Below are positions 24,328 to 26,405 of a stretch of 26,405 bases of DNA, in pieces (position 1 is the first letter of the stretch; the number at the start of each line of letters is the position of its first letter). Source of the stretch: Clostridiales bacterium (GTDB lineage: Bacteria > Bacillota > Clostridia > Oscillospirales > JAAYOS01); contig JAAYMG010000149.1 of the NCBI GenBank assembly GCA_012521525.1, forward strand, positions 1 through 26,405, written 5' to 3'. Position numbers and translations under genes: made by a program. Below the pieces are notes generated by a model, which saw nothing but the letters and a program-made list of their open reading frames with translations, did not search any database and was not told the DNA's origin.

Positions 24328-24462
24328 TACCGGGACAACTCCCGAATACCGGGACAACTTCCGTATATCGGGACAACTTTCGTATATCGGGACGAATCCC
24401 TCATACCGGGACAACCACTGCATATATACAGGGACACACCCATATACAGGTACGACTCCCGT
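24327..24462. repeat. Seven-unit 19-bp palindromic tandem repeat
   Basis: Units start at 24327, 24346, 24365, 24384, 24403, 24426 and 24444; the last two are diverged, and a 4-nt ATAT insert precedes the sixth. The consensus is ATAYCGGGACAACTYCCGT. Within a unit CGGGA and TCCCG can form a hairpin with a CAAC loop, and neighbouring units can also pair across the ATA linker (CCCGAATACCGGG). It occupies almost the whole gap between the anchored-protein gene and azlC. No spacer-like unique sequence separates units, so it is not CRISPR. Confidence 0.85.
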
Positions 24463-24521
24463 ATAAAATCCTAATAAATAAATCAATCTTCCAAATCTAG
24501 CAATTCGGTGTAACGGAAATC

Positions 24522-25250
24522 ATGAATGAATTTATTGAAAAGAAACCGGGCGAAAATGAGGCGACCGGCACGTTCATCGGCGGTATAAAAGACGCAGTGC
24601 CGACAATGATAGGATATATCAGTATCGGGATCGCCGCCGGAGTTGTCGGAGCCGCGTCAAACCTCAGTGTTCTGGAGGTCGGGCTTCTGTCGCTGATGGT
24701 TTATGCAGGTGCGGCACAGTTCATAATTTGTGCCCTTCTGGCAGCAGGAAGCCCGCCGTATGCTATCATATTTACGACTTTCATCGTAAACCTGAGATTA
24801 TTCCTTCTCAATATGGCGTTGGCGCCAAGCTTTTCGATATATACACTGTTCAGGAACATCAGACTCGGTGCGCTCGTTACCGATGAGACGTTTGGCGTAG
24901 CATCCGGAAAGCTGCTTGCGAAAGAGCAAATAAGTGACAGATGGATGTCCGGACTGAACATTGCGGCTTACATCAGCTGGGTGCTTGCGTGCATGGCGGG
25001 TGCGGCCTTTGAAAAGTGGATAGCGAACCCACAGGTTCTGGGGCTGGATTTCGCACTGACGGCAATGTTTGTGGCGCTGCTTGTTTTGCAGATCCAAAAC
25101 GGCCAAACAGGAAAGCTGAAGCTGTACCTGACGCTCGTTATAATGGTAGTTTTGTTGATGTTTGTGCTGTGTGCTTTCTTTCCCTCATACATTGCGATCA
25201 TTTTGTCGACGGTAGTCGTGGCGACATTTGGAGTGTTAATGGACAGATGA
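24522..25250 (+). CDS. azlC: AzlC-type branched-chain amino acid exporter, large subunit
   Basis: Membrane protein of 242 residues with five to seven hydrophobic helices. It opens with GGIKDAVPTMIGYISIGIAAGV and contains YAGAAQFIICALLAAGSP and FIVNLRLFLLNMALAP, the recognisable core of AzlC. With AzlD it forms an exporter linked to branched-chain amino acids and to azaleucine resistance in Bacillus. The ATG at 24522 has only a weak ribosome site (CGGAAA). The stop overlaps the azlD start by 4 nt (ATGA). It follows the 19-bp repeat array by 60 nt, and a TATAAA at the end of the array is a possible -10. Confidence 0.92.
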   Translation: MNEFIEKKPGENEATGTFIGGIKDAVPTMIGYISIGIAAGVVGAASNLSVLEVGLLSLMVYAGAAQFIICALLAAGSPPYAIIFTTFIVNLRLFLLNMALAPSFSIYTLFRNIRLGALVTDETFGVASGKLLAKEQISDRWMSGLNIAAYISWVLACMAGAAFEKWIANPQVLGLDFALTAMFVALLVLQIQNGQTGKLKLYLTLVIMVVLLMFVLCAFFPSYIAIILSTVVVATFGVLMDR

Positions 25251-25570
25251 GTGTAAATTTGTCGGTTTTCCTTGTGATTTTCGGGTGTGCCCTGGTCACG
25301 TTTTTGCCCAGGGTACTGCCGTTTATTTTGGTGCGAAACTATAAAATGCCCGCGGCGCTGTCTAAATGGCTTTCGTTTATTCCGGTGTGCATTTTCACTG
25401 CGCTTATCGTCAACAGCTTTCTGGTTAAGGAAGGAAACACTGTGAATGTCGATTGGACCGTTGTTGCCGCTATAATACCTGCGCTTCTTGCAGCTATATA
25501 TAAAAAGAACCTGTCCCTTACTGTCATCGTCGGGATAATAAGCATGGCAGTTGTGAGATTTTTTGCGTAA
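25247..25570 (+). CDS. azlD: AzlD-type small subunit of the amino acid exporter
   Basis: A 107-residue membrane protein with four hydrophobic helices. It contains VTFLPRVLPFIL near residues 18-29 (the TxxxRxxPF motif typical of AzlD) and SKWLSFIPVCIFTALIV. The ATG lies inside the azlC stop (ATGA), so it is translated by coupling; the frame is open far upstream, but that part overlaps azlC in another frame and is not real. Family partners always come as an azlC-azlD pair. A terminator follows about 80 nt after the stop. Confidence 0.92.
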   Translation: MSVNLSVFLVIFGCALVTFLPRVLPFILVRNYKMPAALSKWLSFIPVCIFTALIVNSFLVKEGNTVNVDWTVVAAIIPALLAAIYKKNLSLTVIVGIISMAVVRFFA

Positions 25571-25652
25571 TTTAGTGCTTGATAATGCACAATATAAAAC
25601 TCAAGTCATACGCAGCAAAGTAACGCAGACACAAAGTAACACATGCAAAGAG

Positions 25653-25695
25653 ACGGTTTTGTTGTCTTAAAGAAGATTTGTGATAACAGAACCGT
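25653..25695 (+). terminator. Terminator of azlCD
   Basis: ACGGTTTTGTT (25653-25663) pairs with AACAGAACCGT (25685-25695), with one wobble, followed by TTTTGTGTTT. The 21-nt loop can itself fold (TCTT/AAGA). Confidence 0.7.
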
Positions 25696-25715
25696 TTTTG
25701 TGTTTCAAAAAAGTG

Positions 25716-25724
25716 TGCTATAAT
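25716..25724 (+). promoter_or_regulatory. Extended -10 promoter of the DUF2161-type gene
   Basis: TGCTATAAT is an extended -10 element; the -35 region is poor (TTTTTG at 25695-25700 is 18 bp away). The leader of about 90 nt contains GAAATC/GATTTC and GCTTG/CAAGC dyads. Confidence 0.55.
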
Positions 25725-25821
25725 GAAATCATGGATGTTTTGAAATCATAGAAGTATGGATTTCGGGGCTTGTCAATGTGCATGCGGCAAGCGCCGGGGG
25801 AATAGATAAGGCGAGATCGAT

Positions 25822-26405
25822 ATGGGTGAAAATGATCATATCCTTGAAAGAGACCTTTACGCGCCTGTAAAGGACTATCTGGTAAGCCGGGGTTACAGCG
25901 TAAAGGGTGAAGTGGAACACTGCGATATCGTTGCGGTCAAAGGCGACACTCTGCTCGCCGTCGAGATGAAACTCACTCTCAATTTGGATGTTATTTTGCA
26001 GGCAGTGCTGCGCCAGAGGATTGCGGACCTGGTATATATCGCAGTGCCTAAGAAAGGCAAGCTTCTTTTTACAAAGCGCTGGAAAAATATCTGTCACCTT
26101 CTGCGAAGGCTTGAAATAGGGCTTTTGCTGGTCTCCATAAGAGGAGAACGGTTTCTCGTAGAGGAAGCTTTAGATGCAAAGCCGTTCAGCAGGGAAGTCA
26201 GCAGGGCGGTGTCGGGAAGGAAAAGGACTTCCCTTATAAAGGAGTTTGAGGCCAGAAACGGTGACCATAACACCGGGGGGAGCACAGGGAAGAAAATTAT
26301 AACTTCGTACAGGGAAAATGCGATACATATTGCGGTCTTGCTGAAAAAGAACGGGCAGCTGAGCATCACACAGCTGAAGGAACTCGGGACGGACGAGAAA
26401 AAAAC
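25822..26405 (+). CDS. DUF2161-type PDDEXK-like protein, cut at the window edge
   Basis: The frame stays open from ATG 25822 to the last base: 194 complete codons visible, C-terminus missing. It begins with a typical DUF2161 pattern: ERDLYAPVKDYLVSRGYSVKGEVEHCDIVAVKG, then LLAVEMKLTLNLDVILQAVLRQ and VYIAVP. The Asp of CDIVA, the E-x-K of VEMKL and a Gln in LQAV fit the core of the PDDEXK nuclease fold, so a DNA-acting or nucleotide-acting hydrolase is likely, but no family member is functionally established to my knowledge. After about residue 150 there is a basic linker and the start of a second, helical region. AAGGCGAG about 7 nt before the ATG is the ribosome site. Confidence 0.8.
   Translation, partial: MGENDHILERDLYAPVKDYLVSRGYSVKGEVEHCDIVAVKGDTLLAVEMKLTLNLDVILQAVLRQRIADLVYIAVPKKGKLLFTKRWKNICHLLRRLEIGLLLVSIRGERFLVEEALDAKPFSREVSRAVSGRKRTSLIKEFEARNGDHNTGGSTGKKIITSYRENAIHIAVLLKKNGQLSITQLKELGTDEKK

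Noticed and set aside
24327..24462. Possible CRISPR array
   Set aside because: Units are contiguous 19-bp palindromes with no unique spacers, and there are no cas genes.
24103..24486. Minus-strand frame of 127 codons over the repeat array
   Set aside because: It reads through tandem repeats of 19 bp, which shift frame each unit, and the remainder is antisense to the anchored-protein gene; no ribosome site.
25016..25570. Long version of the AzlD frame (184 codons)
   Set aside because: The first 77 codons overlap azlC in another frame and are hydrophilic noise; the true start is the ATGA overlap at 25247.

Overview
The window looks like chromosome from a low-to-moderate GC Bacillota, most likely an anaerobic member of the Clostridia. 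The reasons are strong AGGAGG-type ribosome sites, frequent GTG/TTG starts, TTGACA/TATAAT-like promoters with several extended -10 elements, a Bce-type peptide-sensing module, a Firmicutes-class GalT, a ferredoxin-tailed aldo/keto reductase, a DUF6809-like small protein and AzlCD. I see no tRNA, rRNA, phage, transposase or CRISPR array. Family names come from recognition of motifs by eye, not from database searches.

Layout. 1-1760 (+): permease and ATPase of an uncharacterised (TrpXY-like) ABC importer, ending in a strong terminator. 1760-2167: gene-free block full of small dyads. 2168-3193 (-): aldo/keto reductase with a C-terminal 2[4Fe-4S] domain. 3420-5466 (+): small DUF6809-like protein, then a polytopic GT-C-like membrane protein whose 3' end overlaps the next gene tail to tail. 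5401-10235 (-): complete Bce-like module (ATPase, FtsX-type permease, response regulator, histidine kinase). 10711-11439 (+): deoD with a good promoter and a possibly folded leader. 11888-13558 (-): orphan sugar-type lipoprotein. 13950-15131 (-): YibE/F membrane protein. 15455-15688 (-): small coiled-coil protein. 16130-22557 (-): galK, galE, galT and an intracellular GH2 beta-galactosidase, a Leloir pathway set. 22948-25570 (+): secreted, membrane-anchored protein of unknown function, a 19-bp palindromic tandem repeat array, then azlC-azlD. 25822-end (+): DUF2161-type PDDEXK-like protein, cut by the window edge.

How the parts fit. The GH2 enzyme would release galactose in the cytoplasm, GalK phosphorylates it, and GalT/GalE move it to glucose-1-phosphate. 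No galactoside transporter is adjacent; the only sugar-type binding protein nearby is the orphan lipoprotein. The Bce module would sense and resist membrane-active peptides, with the transporter operon and the regulator operon separately promoted.

Most of the unexplained structure is intergenic: the 19-bp palindromic array (24327-24462), an 11-bp phased TTCC series (11753-11822), a tandem 31-bp repeat before the response regulator (7195-7260), TTACA boxes at helical spacing before the Bce transporter (10318-10374), a GGAGAG 17-bp repeat (15300-15348), and several leader hairpins. None amounts to a proven new system; the 19-bp array and the conserved but uncharacterised anchored protein before it are the best leads.
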